Both the position numbers and the translations under genes were made by a program. Shown one piece after another: positions 1 to 5,245 of a DNA stretch of 9,753 nucleotides. The DNA comes from Acidiferrobacterales bacterium (GTDB taxonomy: Bacteria > Pseudomonadota > Gammaproteobacteria > Acidiferrobacterales > Sulfurifustaceae). Below the pieces are notes generated by a model that had not been told where the DNA came from, did not search any database, and saw nothing but the letters and a program-made list of their open reading frames with translations. Location: positions 1 through 9,753 of the forward strand of contig CAKKQL010000149.1 in NCBI GenBank assembly GCA_919902095.1. The letters are read 5' to 3'. The stretch's first letter is position 1. Each line of letters begins with the position of its first letter.

Positions 1-539
1 ACTTCAACGGCACCATCGACCAGATGATCGTGGACGCGCTGATCGAGGTGCAGGACGCCGAGATCGCGTTCTCACCGGGTTTCCGCTGGGGTTCGACGCT
101 GCTGCCGGGCGACACCATCACCTTCGAACACGTCATGGATCAGACGGCCATCACCTACGGCGCCGCGACGCTCAACAACCTCACCGGCGCGCAGATCAAG
201 GAAATCCTCGAGGACATCGCCGACAACCTGTACAACCCCGATCCGTACTACCAGCAGGGCGGCGACATGGTGCGCGTCGGCGGCCTCACGTACACGCTCG
301 ATCTCGGCCAGGCGCACGGCAAGCGCGTCTCGGACATGGAAGTGCGCGGCGGCAAGGTTGACGCCAACAAGGCCTACAAGGTCGCCGGCTGGGCGAGCGT
401 CCAGGCGCAGCCGAACGGCAAGCAACAGATATGGGACGTCATGTCCGAGTATCTGCGCAGCAAGAAGACCGTACGTGTCGGCGCCCCCTACATACCGAAG
501 CTCAAGGGCGCGGCCGGCAACCCCGGCCTGGCCACCTGA
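1..539 (+). CDS. soxB: Thiosulfohydrolase SoxB, C-terminal part (5' end outside window)
   Basis: This is the last ~179 codons of an ORF already open at base 3 (frame reads FNGTIDQM) and ending at TGA 537-539. SoxB is the periplasmic dimanganese enzyme of the Sox pathway that hydrolytically releases sulfate from the SoxYZ-bound cysteine S-thiosulfonate. The visible part matches the 5'-nucleotidase C-terminal domain of SoxB: an FSPGFRWG segment, then GDTITFEHVMDQTAITY, LTGAQIKEILEDIADNL, YYQQGGDMVRVGGLTY, and the tail KTVRVGAPYIPKLKGAAGNPG, which is characteristic of SoxB rather than generic 5'-nucleotidases. The metal-binding N-terminal phosphoesterase domain and the signal sequence lie left of the window and cannot be checked. 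The family is usually about 560-600 residues, so roughly a third is seen. A strong terminator follows at 569-598, so soxB appears to be the last gene of its transcript. Confidence in the family is high. Confidence 0.93.
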   Translation, partial: FNGTIDQMIVDALIEVQDAEIAFSPGFRWGSTLLPGDTITFEHVMDQTAITYGAATLNNLTGAQIKEILEDIADNLYNPDPYYQQGGDMVRVGGLTYTLDLGQAHGKRVSDMEVRGGKVDANKAYKVAGWASVQAQPNGKQQIWDVMSEYLRSKKTVRVGAPYIPKLKGAAGNPGLAT

Positions 540-568
540 CCCGCCGACCGCACAAACGCTGTACTCCG

Positions 569-598
569 GGGCCTGGCAAACACCAGGCCCTTTGTTTT
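569..598 (+). terminator. Rho-independent terminator after soxB
   Basis: A perfect 8-bp stem GGGCCTGG (569-576) pairs with CCAGGCCC (583-590) around a six-base loop CAAACA. TTTGTTTT (591-598) follows at once. It begins 29 bases after the soxB stop and precedes the phosphoribulokinase promoter region, so it most likely ends the sox transcript. Confidence 0.88.
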
Positions 599-656
599 GG
601 CCTGCCGTGCCGCCGGAAACGGGGTGCAGACGTGGCACGGGCGGATTCGCATGAGG

Positions 657-662
657 TAGAAT
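657..662 (+). promoter_or_regulatory. Possible -10 element of the phosphoribulokinase gene
   Basis: TAGAAT (657-662) matches the sigma70 -10 consensus at five of six positions and lies 36 bases before the start codon. The -35 is poor: the best nearby candidate, GTGGCA at 632-637, would need a 19-base spacer, so an activator such as a CbbR-type regulator may be needed (inference). The same octamer TAGAATCC, or a close variant, recurs before the next gene at 1651, which supports a functional element. Confidence 0.45.
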
Positions 663-698
663 CCGCTTCTTTTGCGAAATCGTCCGAAAGGGGGAGAG

Positions 699-1589
699 AT
701 GTCCAAAAAACACCCGATCATCGCCATTACCGGCTCGTCCGGTGCCGGCACCACGACCGTCAAGCGCGCCTTTGAGCACATCTTTCGCCGCGAGAACACC
801 ACGCCGGTGATCGTCGAAGGCGACAGCTTTCACCGCTACAACCGCGCCGAGATGCGCGAGGCCATGATGAAGGCCGAGGCCGGCGGCAACCGCAATTTCA
901 GCCACTTCGGCGCCGAGGCCAATCTGTTCGAGGAGCTGGAGAAAACCTTCAGGACCTACGGCGAAACCGGCAAGGGCAAGAAGCGCTATTACCTGCACAG
1001 CGACGAGGAAGCGGCCGAGCACAACGAGCGTCTCGGCACCGGCCTCAAGGCCGGCGAATTCACGCCCTGGGAGGACATTCCGGGCGGCACCGACCTCATG
1101 TTCTACGAAGGCCTGCACGGCGGCGTCGTGACCGACAAGGCCGATGTCGCCAAGTGGGTGGACCTGCTCGTGGGCGTGGTGCCGGTTGTCAACCTCGAGT
1201 GGATCCAGAAAATTCACCGCGACACCGCCGAGCGCGGCTACTCGACCGAGGCGGTGGTGGACACCATCCTGCGGCGCATGCCGGACTACGTGCGTTACAT
1301 CACGCCGCAGTTCTCGCGCACGCACGTCAACTTCCAGCGCGTGTCGGTGGTGGATACCTCCAACCCCTTCATCGCGCGCGACATCCCCACGCCCGACGAG
1401 AGCCTTATTGTCATCCGCTTCCGCGATCCCAAGACCATAGATTTCCCTTATCTGCTCAACATGATCCCGAGCTCGTTCATGTCGCGCCGCAATACCATGG
1501 TCGTGCCGGGTGCCAAGATGGGCTTCGCCATGGAGGTCATCTTGGCGCCGATGATCGACGCGTTGCTGACAAACAAATCCGGGGCTTGA
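699..1589 (+). CDS. cbbP: Phosphoribulokinase (bacterial, cbbP/prkB type)
   Basis: 296 residues, the normal size for the octameric bacterial enzyme that phosphorylates ribulose-5-phosphate with ATP to give ribulose-1,5-bisphosphate for RubisCO in the cytosol. The P-loop GSSGAGTT is at residues 12-19. VEGDSFHRYNR (39-49) contains D42, H45 and R49, which match the catalytic base and substrate-binding residues known from the Rhodobacter sphaeroides enzyme. YEGLHG (136-141) carries the conserved acidic residue E137, and KIHRDTAERGYS (171-182) carries K171, R174, D175 and R179. The C-terminus IPSSFMSRRNTMVVPGAKM is also typical. The start is ATG 699 rather than an in-frame TTG at 672, because a purine-rich AGGGGGAG site lies just upstream and the fold begins there. 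It appears monocistronic: a terminator lies upstream and a hairpin downstream, with no other cbb gene in the window. The symbol could equally be prkB. Confidence 0.96.
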   Translation: MSKKHPIIAITGSSGAGTTTVKRAFEHIFRRENTTPVIVEGDSFHRYNRAEMREAMMKAEAGGNRNFSHFGAEANLFEELEKTFRTYGETGKGKKRYYLHSDEEAAEHNERLGTGLKAGEFTPWEDIPGGTDLMFYEGLHGGVVTDKADVAKWVDLLVGVVPVVNLEWIQKIHRDTAERGYSTEAVVDTILRRMPDYVRYITPQFSRTHVNFQRVSVVDTSNPFIARDIPTPDESLIVIRFRDPKTIDFPYLLNMIPSSFMSRRNTMVVPGAKMGFAMEVILAPMIDALLTNKSGA

Positions 1590-1596
1590 CGCACAC

Positions 1597-1636
1597 CGGC
1601 CGCACTACGGGACACACATCGGCACAGGTGCGGCCG
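1597..1636 (+). terminator. Possible hairpin terminator after phosphoribulokinase
   Basis: A perfect 9-bp inverted repeat pairs CGGCCGCAC (1597-1605) with GTGCGGCCG (1628-1636) across a 22-base loop. A short T-rich stretch ACGTTTGTTG (1637-1646) follows. The loop is long and the T-run interrupted, so termination may be partial. It begins 7 bases after the stop codon and precedes the next promoter-like element. Confidence 0.4.
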
Positions 1637-1650
1637 ACGTTTGTTGCGGA

Positions 1651-1656
1651 TAGAAT
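1651..1656 (+). promoter_or_regulatory. Possible -10 element of the AhpD-like/Rieske gene
   Basis: TAGAAT (1651-1656) lies 39 bases before the start codon and sits in GATAGAATCCCG. This resembles GGTAGAATCCGC before phosphoribulokinase. No good -35 is seen at the usual distance, which falls inside the right arm of the 1597-1636 hairpin. Confidence 0.4.
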
Positions 1657-1695
1657 CCCGGGCTCTTCCTCTTACCCCGAACGGAGCAATGCGTA

Positions 1696-2322
1696 ATGAG
1701 CGACGCGCTGGAATATCTGGTCAAGGCCCGGCCGCAGGCGATGACGGCCTATTTCAAGTTTCTCAAGGAGACCGGCAAGTCCCTTGACCCGAAGACGCGC
1801 GCGCTCATTACCCTTATCACCAAGGTCGCCACCCAGACCGAAAACGGTTTCCGCCAGTACCTCATCCGCGCACGCGAGGCCGGCTGCACGCCGAACGAGA
1901 TACTGGACGCCATCCTGCACGCCTTCCCGGCGCTGGGGCTCACCAAGATCGTGTGGGCGGTGGACATCCTGCTGTCCATGGACATTCCCGAATTCCGTCC
2001 CGAGTATCTTGACGCCGCCGCCGCGTGGCACGAACTCCTGCCGACGGACAAGATTGCCGACGGCCAGGTGACCTACGCCGCGGCCGACGGGCGCAATCTC
2101 TTCATCTACCACGCCAGCGGCGAAACCAAAGTCTACGACTCCCGCTGTCCGCACCAGACCACCAACATCCCGCACCTCGCGCTCGAAGGGCTCAAGCTCA
2201 CCTGCCCCAAGCACCAATGGGCGTTCGACATCAAGACCGGGAAGTGTGTGGAGAAGGGCAACCGCCCGCTGAAGCAGTTCGAGACCAAGGTCGAACATGG
2301 CAAGCTCTACGCGCGGTGGTAG
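1696..2322 (+). CDS. Two-domain protein: carboxymuconolactone decarboxylase (AhpD-like) fused to Rieske [2Fe-2S]
   Basis: 208 residues with no signal peptide or membrane segment, so probably cytosolic. Residues ~5-100 resemble the all-helical carboxymuconolactone decarboxylase/AhpD fold (KTRALITLITKVATQTENGFRQYL then REAGCTPNEILDAILHAFPALG). The AhpD peroxidatic CxxC is absent: the equivalent positions appear to be F52 and Y55, and the only cysteine in this domain is C64, in the following turn. Residues ~114-208 form a small Rieske domain. CPH (151-153) and CPKH (170-173) give C-x-H-X16-C-x-x-H, all four cluster ligands, followed by QWAFDIKTGKC as in bacterial Rieske ferredoxins. The start ATG 1696 has GGAG (1683-1686) nine bases upstream. 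The specific function is unknown; a ferredoxin-like electron-transfer or redox-sensing role is inference. It stands downstream of phosphoribulokinase and faces thpR, with a REP-like repeat between. Confidence 0.88.
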   Translation: MSDALEYLVKARPQAMTAYFKFLKETGKSLDPKTRALITLITKVATQTENGFRQYLIRAREAGCTPNEILDAILHAFPALGLTKIVWAVDILLSMDIPEFRPEYLDAAAAWHELLPTDKIADGQVTYAAADGRNLFIYHASGETKVYDSRCPHQTTNIPHLALEGLKLTCPKHQWAFDIKTGKCVEKGNRPLKQFETKVEHGKLYARW

Positions 2323-2335
2323 AAAAGCGGGCGTA

Positions 2336-2413
2336 GACAGGATTCACCGGATTAAAAAAAACAAATACAAATTCGAGCCTAAGCAATTAGGCCCTAATCC
2401 TGTAAATCCTGTC
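2336..2413. repeat. REP-like imperfect inverted repeat with internal hairpin
   Basis: Left arm GACAGGATTCACCGGATTA (2336-2354) and right arm TAATCCTGTAAATCCTGTC (2395-2413) are inverted copies that differ at 2 of 19 positions. Each arm itself contains two ACAGGATT-like units in tandem with a 9-base period. The 40-base interior holds an A8 run (2354-2361) and a second perfect hairpin GCCTAA-GCAA-TTAGGC (2377-2392) with a GNRA-type loop. ACAGGATTTACAGGATT-type sequences are widespread intergenic repeats in bacteria (established in general terms). The element fills the space between two converging genes and its right arm runs into the 3' end of thpR. Confidence 0.75.
2354..2392 (-). terminator. 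Possible terminator of thpR inside the inverted repeat
   Basis: Read on the - strand, the GCCTAA/TTAGGC hairpin (2392-2377) is followed by a T-rich stretch ending in eight consecutive T (complement of 2361-2354). The T-run starts about 15 bases after the stem, which is further than in a classical terminator, so this is tentative. The larger 2336-2413 stem could contribute for both converging genes. Confidence 0.35.
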
Positions 2414-2984
2414 CATTCTCAAGTCTCCACGTTTTCAGTACCTCGTAACGCGCGCCTTCCGGCAGCGTCTGCGAAGCCACCAGCGCGAACTGGCTGACCT
2501 TCCACGCCAACGGCGTAATGGCGCGGTCACAGTCCAGACGCTGGCTGCGCACGTCGCGCGCGAGCGTGAGGTGGGCCTGAAACGGGCGTGTCTCTGGCTC
2601 AAAATCGCAAGCTATGAGTCTCTGATTCAGCTCGCGAACTAATGCCAGTAAGCCTTCCGGCGCTGTGCCGCCCGCCCACAAAATCCCCTTGCGCGGCCAG
2701 AATCCGGCCTGGTCGAGCGTCAGCGTGAACGCAGGTGCTTGAATCGTGGATGCCACGCGTTCCATACAGGCCTGCTGCGCCGGTCTAACAATCCCCAGAA
2801 ACGCGAGCGTGATATGCAGATTCTCCTGCGGAATACGCCGGCCGCGGCTACCGGCCAGCTGTTCACCGCCCAATGCATGCAGTTTCCCCTGCAGACCCGC
2901 ATCCGGCCACAGGGCAATGAACAACCGGCGGGGTTCAGCCGCGGCCGGGTTCGCGGAATCGGTCGGCAACTCGGAATTTGGCAT
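2394..2984 (-). CDS. thpR: RNA 2',3'-cyclic phosphodiesterase (2'-5' RNA ligase / LigT family)
   Basis: 196 residues, close to the usual 175-200. The protein belongs to the 2H phosphoesterase superfamily, which opens 2',3'-cyclic phosphate ends of RNA to 2'-phosphates; the bacterial enzyme was first described as a 2'-5' RNA ligase. Both catalytic H-x-T motifs are present: H57-I-T59 in NLHITLAFLG and H138-L-T140 in FQAHLTLARD. The family start RRLFIALWPD is at 19-28 and GFWPRKGILWAG at 94-105. The first ~17 residues are a low-complexity leader. ATG 2984 is preceded by GGAG, supporting this start. The last six residues (GQDLQD) and the TAG stop are encoded by the right arm of the REP-like repeat. 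The gene begins 55 bases after the tRNA-Lys 3' end with no evident terminator between, so it may share the tRNA transcript. Confidence 0.93.
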   Translation of the reverse strand: MPNSELPTDSANPAAAEPRRLFIALWPDAGLQGKLHALGGEQLAGSRGRRIPQENLHITLAFLGIVRPAQQACMERVASTIQAPAFTLTLDQAGFWPRKGILWAGGTAPEGLLALVRELNQRLIACDFEPETRPFQAHLTLARDVRSQRLDCDRAITPLAWKVSQFALVASQTLPEGARYEVLKTWRLENGQDLQD

Positions 2985-3039
2985 CGGCGCGCTCCGATAA
3001 CAGTGTAGAACGCGTGCAAGGATGGCAGCAATGCAAAAC

Positions 3040-3115
3040 TGGTGGGCCGTGCAGGATTTGAACCTGCGACCAACTGGTTAAAAGCCAGCTGCTCTACCGA
3101 CTGAGCTAACGGCCC
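3040..3115 (-). tRNA. tRNA-Lys, anticodon UUU
   Basis: A 76-base cloverleaf including an encoded CCA end (complement of 3040-3042). On the - strand the acceptor arm is GGGCCGT pairing with ACGGCCC, the D arm GCTCAGTCGGTAGAGC, the anticodon loop CTTTTAA (anticodon TTT), and the T arm GCAGGTTCAAATCCTGC. All stems pair fully or nearly so. It reads AAA/AAG lysine codons. A stable-RNA type promoter lies upstream at 3137-3171. In Escherichia coli and Pseudomonas a tRNA-Lys gene likewise lies near the end of the tol-pal region, so its position here is probably ancestral. Confidence 0.98.
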
Positions 3116-3136
3116 GTATTCGGGGATAAAACGAGA

Positions 3137-3171
3137 GGCGCGATTATCCTTGAACCGCACCTCACAAACAA
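3137..3171 (-). promoter_or_regulatory. Promoter of tRNA-Lys with GCGCC discriminator
   Basis: On the - strand, TTGTTT (3171-3166) and GATAAT (3148-3143) are 17 bases apart, matching the sigma70 -35 at three and the -10 at five of six positions. The -10 is followed one base later by GCGCC (3141-3137), the GC-rich discriminator typical of stable RNA promoters under stringent control. The expected start near 3135 leaves a leader of about 20 bases before the tRNA. Confidence 0.72.
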
Positions 3172-3195
3172 CAAGACCCGCTTTCGCGGGCCTTG
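3172..3195 (-). terminator. Intrinsic terminator after the yeeE-type gene
   Basis: CAAGACCCGC (3172-3181) pairs with GCGGGCCTTG (3186-3195) with one A-C mismatch, around the loop TTTC. On the - strand it is followed by TTGTTTGT (3171-3164). It starts about 30 bases past the transporter stop codon. The T-tract is also the -35 of the tRNA-Lys promoter. Confidence 0.75.
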
Positions 3196-3226
3196 TCTTG
3201 TTACATCAAGAGCGACTCGCGAGTAT

Positions 3227-4435
3227 CTAGGCGGCCTTGGGTTTGGGCATCAGTTTCATGTCCGCCAGGCCGTGATGCAGCGCACAGACGAAGCCCTTCT
3301 CGTCCAGCAGGTAGTACTGCACCTTCATGGTCAGGGCGCTGCCGAAGACGATGGCGATGAGCGTAAAAATCGAGCCGAGCGCCAGCGTCGAGACGCCGGT
3401 GACGCCCTGGCCGATGGTGCAGCCCATGGACAGCACGCCGCCGGTGCCCATGAGTACGCCACCCGCGGCGTGCGCCAGAAAATCCTTGAAGTTCGCGAAC
3501 CATTCGATGTGGAACTTGCGCGTCAGGATTGAATACAGGAACGAGCCGGCGATCACGCCGACGAGCGCCATGATGCCGAAGTTGACGAGCAGCAGGTTCT
3601 TCGGCTGCAACGCGTAGCGCGCGGCGTCGCCCATCGGGCTGATGAAGGTATAGGACTGCACCGCGACCCGACTCGGCGCCTCGGGCTCAAGCTGCGCCCA
3701 ATCGAGCCACTCCTTGCCCAGCGAGCCGCCGCTGATCCACCAGCCGGCAACCACCGCCAGACCGATGACCGCGCCACCCAGGATATTGTCGAAGTTCGAC
3801 CGGAACTCCCCGGATTTGAAGATGAAAGCGAGCAGCGCCAGCACCGCCAGCGCGCCAACAATCAGGTGCAGCGCCGCGGTGTCCTGCATGCCGAGAATGC
3901 CACCGACGATACCGCCGAGCTCCTGGCTCTGGATGCCGTGGTTCTGAAGGCTGATCGCGGTCGGCTGGATCCAGCTGTTGAACACGGTGTCGAAGAAACC
4001 CTGCTCGCCGATTGAACCCCAGAGCATCAGGTACGCGGCCGGCGCCGCGAACAACACCAGCAGCACCAGCGACTTGAGATTGCCGCCGCCGATGCGCACG
4101 AAGGTCTTGTTGCCGCAACCCGAACCCAAGGTCATGCCGATGCCGAACAGAAAGCCACCGAGCACGTAGCGCAGCCACGAGAAGTTCGCCGTGCGGTACG
4201 GCGGGAAGGTGTCGGAAGGCAGCGCCACGATGCCGGTCGCCTCCAGCAGCAGCAGCCCGGCCAGTGCCACGGCGATGGCCAGCAGCCAGGCCCGAATGCG
4301 GCCCGTGTCGCTCATGTTCACCCAGTCGGAAACCGCACCCATGGTGCAGAAATTGGTCTTGTTGGCGACCGCGCCCATGACGGCGGCGATGCCGAACACG
4401 AGCATGAGGATTTGCGTGTGGATAGTGAACTCCAT
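3227..4435 (-). CDS. YeeE/YedE family (TsuA-like) sulfur-compound transporter
   Basis: 402 residues from the preferred start, an integral inner-membrane protein with roughly nine to ten hydrophobic segments. Family members (YeeE, also called TsuA) take up thiosulfate, using conserved cysteines that line the path. Three such motifs are visible: NKTNFCTMGAVSDW with C30, GSGCGNKTFVRIGGGN with C107, and MGCTIGQGVTG with C339. The two-fold sulfur-transport domain and short polar tail (PKPKAA) fit the family. ATG 4435 is preferred because AGGG lies 9-12 bases upstream and the first helix follows immediately. An in-frame ATG at 4498 would add 21 residues, lacks a ribosome binding site, and is encoded by AT-rich leader-like DNA. 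No TusA-like partner (TsuB/YeeD) is present in the window. The exact substrate is inferred from family and from the soxB nearby; sulfite, selenium compounds or other sulfur species are possible. Confidence 0.9.
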   Translation of the reverse strand: MEFTIHTQILMLVFGIAAVMGAVANKTNFCTMGAVSDWVNMSDTGRIRAWLLAIAVALAGLLLLEATGIVALPSDTFPPYRTANFSWLRYVLGGFLFGIGMTLGSGCGNKTFVRIGGGNLKSLVLLVLFAAPAAYLMLWGSIGEQGFFDTVFNSWIQPTAISLQNHGIQSQELGGIVGGILGMQDTAALHLIVGALAVLALLAFIFKSGEFRSNFDNILGGAVIGLAVVAGWWISGGSLGKEWLDWAQLEPEAPSRVAVQSYTFISPMGDAARYALQPKNLLLVNFGIMALVGVIAGSFLYSILTRKFHIEWFANFKDFLAHAAGGVLMGTGGVLSMGCTIGQGVTGVSTLALGSIFTLIAIVFGSALTMKVQYYLLDEKGFVCALHHGLADMKLMPKPKAA

Positions 4436-4511
4436 GATCGAGGCACCCTGAAATTTGACGGAATTATTAAAGGATTGGTAATTGTGAATGGACGCCATTT
4501 TAACGGTTTTA

Positions 4512-4534
4512 TTCCGGCAGGCACACCACCGGAA
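4512..4534 (-). other. Hairpin between queC and the yeeE-type gene
   Basis: On the - strand TTCCGGTGG and CTGCCGGAA form a 9-bp stem (two G-T pairs) around a five-base loop. It starts about 30 bases after the queC stop, where a terminator would be expected, but TAAAACC rather than a T-run follows. It could mark the que transcript 3' end or be a processing site. The rest of the 129-base gap (4436-4564) is the AT-rich leader of the transporter gene, without confident -35/-10 hexamers. Confidence 0.4.
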
Positions 4535-4564
4535 ACGCGGCCGGGGAACGCCGATGGCGCCGTT

Positions 4565-5245
4565 TCAGCGGCGGTAGCGGGTCGGGTCGGGGATGCCGGC
4601 GGCCTCGAAACCCTGCGCCCGCAGGCGGCAGGAGTCGCACACCCCGCAGGCGCGTCCCTCGGCGTCCGGGTCGTAGCACGACAGGGTCAGTGCGTAATCA
4701 ACGCCGAGCTTCGTTCCGGCCTGAATGATCTCGCGCTTGCGCATTTGGATGAGTGGCATGTGGAGGTGAAACGGCCGGCCCTCCACGCCCGCGCGCGTCG
4801 CCAGGTTCGCCAAGCGCTCGAACGCCTGCATGTATTCCGGGCGGCAGTCGGGATAGCCGGAGTAATCCACGGCATTGACGCCGATGTAGATGTCCTGTGC
4901 GCCGAGCACCTCGGCCCAGCCGAGGGCGACGGCGAGAAACACGGTGTTGCGCGCCGGCACGTAAGTGACCGGAATGCCCGCGCTTGCCGTCGTCGGCACC
5001 GCCATCGAGCGGTCGGTCAGCGCCGAGCCGCCCATCCACGAAAGGTCGAACGGCACCACGCGGTGATCGGCCACGCCCAGGCTTTGTGCGATGCGTACGG
5101 CGGCCTCGATCTCGACCCGATGCCGCTGACCGTAATCGAAGGTCAGCGCGTAGCAAGCGTAGCCGTCGGCGCGCGCCAGCGCGAGCGTGGTTGCGGAATC
5201 CAGCCCGCCGGACAGCAGCACCACCGCCTTGCGTTCAGTGCCCAC
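4565..5245 (-). CDS. queC: 7-cyano-7-deazaguanine (preQ0) synthase QueC
   Basis: 226 residues from a GTG start. QueC uses ATP and ammonia to convert 7-carboxy-7-deazaguanine (the QueE product) into preQ0, the nitrile precursor of queuosine in tRNA. The N-type ATP-pyrophosphatase PP-loop [10 protein letters not shown] is at residues 10-19. Further family signatures are [18 protein letters not shown] and [17 protein letters not shown]. The zinc-site cysteines are C190, C200, C203 and C206 (SCY...ACGVCDSC). The reading frame stays open upstream to 5434, but the family begins just before KAVVLLSGG and no suitable ATG exists. GTG 5245, preceded by GAGG about five bases upstream, gives the normal length and overlaps queE by 11 bases, implying translational coupling. 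Product confidence is very high; the start is somewhat less certain. Confidence 0.96.
   Translation of the reverse strand: MGTERKAVVLLSGGLDSATTLALARADGYACYALTFDYGQRHRVEIEAAVRIAQSLGVADHRVVPFDLSWMGGSALTDRSMAVPTTASAGIPVTYVPARNTVFLAVALGWAEVLGAQDIYIGVNAVDYSGYPDCRPEYMQAFERLANLATRAGVEGRPFHLHMPLIQMRKREIIQAGTKLGVDYALTLSCYDPDAEGRACGVCDSCRLRAQGFEAAGIPDPTRYRR

Noticed and set aside
633..650. TGGCAC followed by TTCGC, reminiscent of a sigma54 -24/-12 promoter before phosphoribulokinase
   Set aside because: The -12 half is displaced by about three bases and does not read TTGC, so the spacing rule for sigma54 fails.
672..698. In-frame TTG start nine codons upstream of phosphoribulokinase
   Set aside because: It would place the ribosome binding site of ATG 699 inside the coding region and add residues not present in the family.
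72..1325. Long - strand open frame (417 codons) opposite soxB and phosphoribulokinase
   Set aside because: It is the complement of two well-recognised genes in GC-rich DNA, crosses their terminator and intergenic gap, and has no recognisable motif.
2297..2497. 66-codon + strand frame running from the Rieske gene end through the inverted repeat into thpR
   Set aside because: Overlaps two real genes, reads through the REP-like repeat, and has no ribosome binding site of its own.
2720..3160. - strand frame spanning tRNA-Lys and the start of thpR
   Set aside because: It would translate through the tRNA and is out of frame with thpR, whose motifs are clear.
4436..4498. Upstream in-frame ATG extending the YeeE-type protein by 21 residues
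   Set aside because: No ribosome binding site, AT-rich leader-like composition and polar residues not expected before the first helix; ATG 4435 has an AGGG site.
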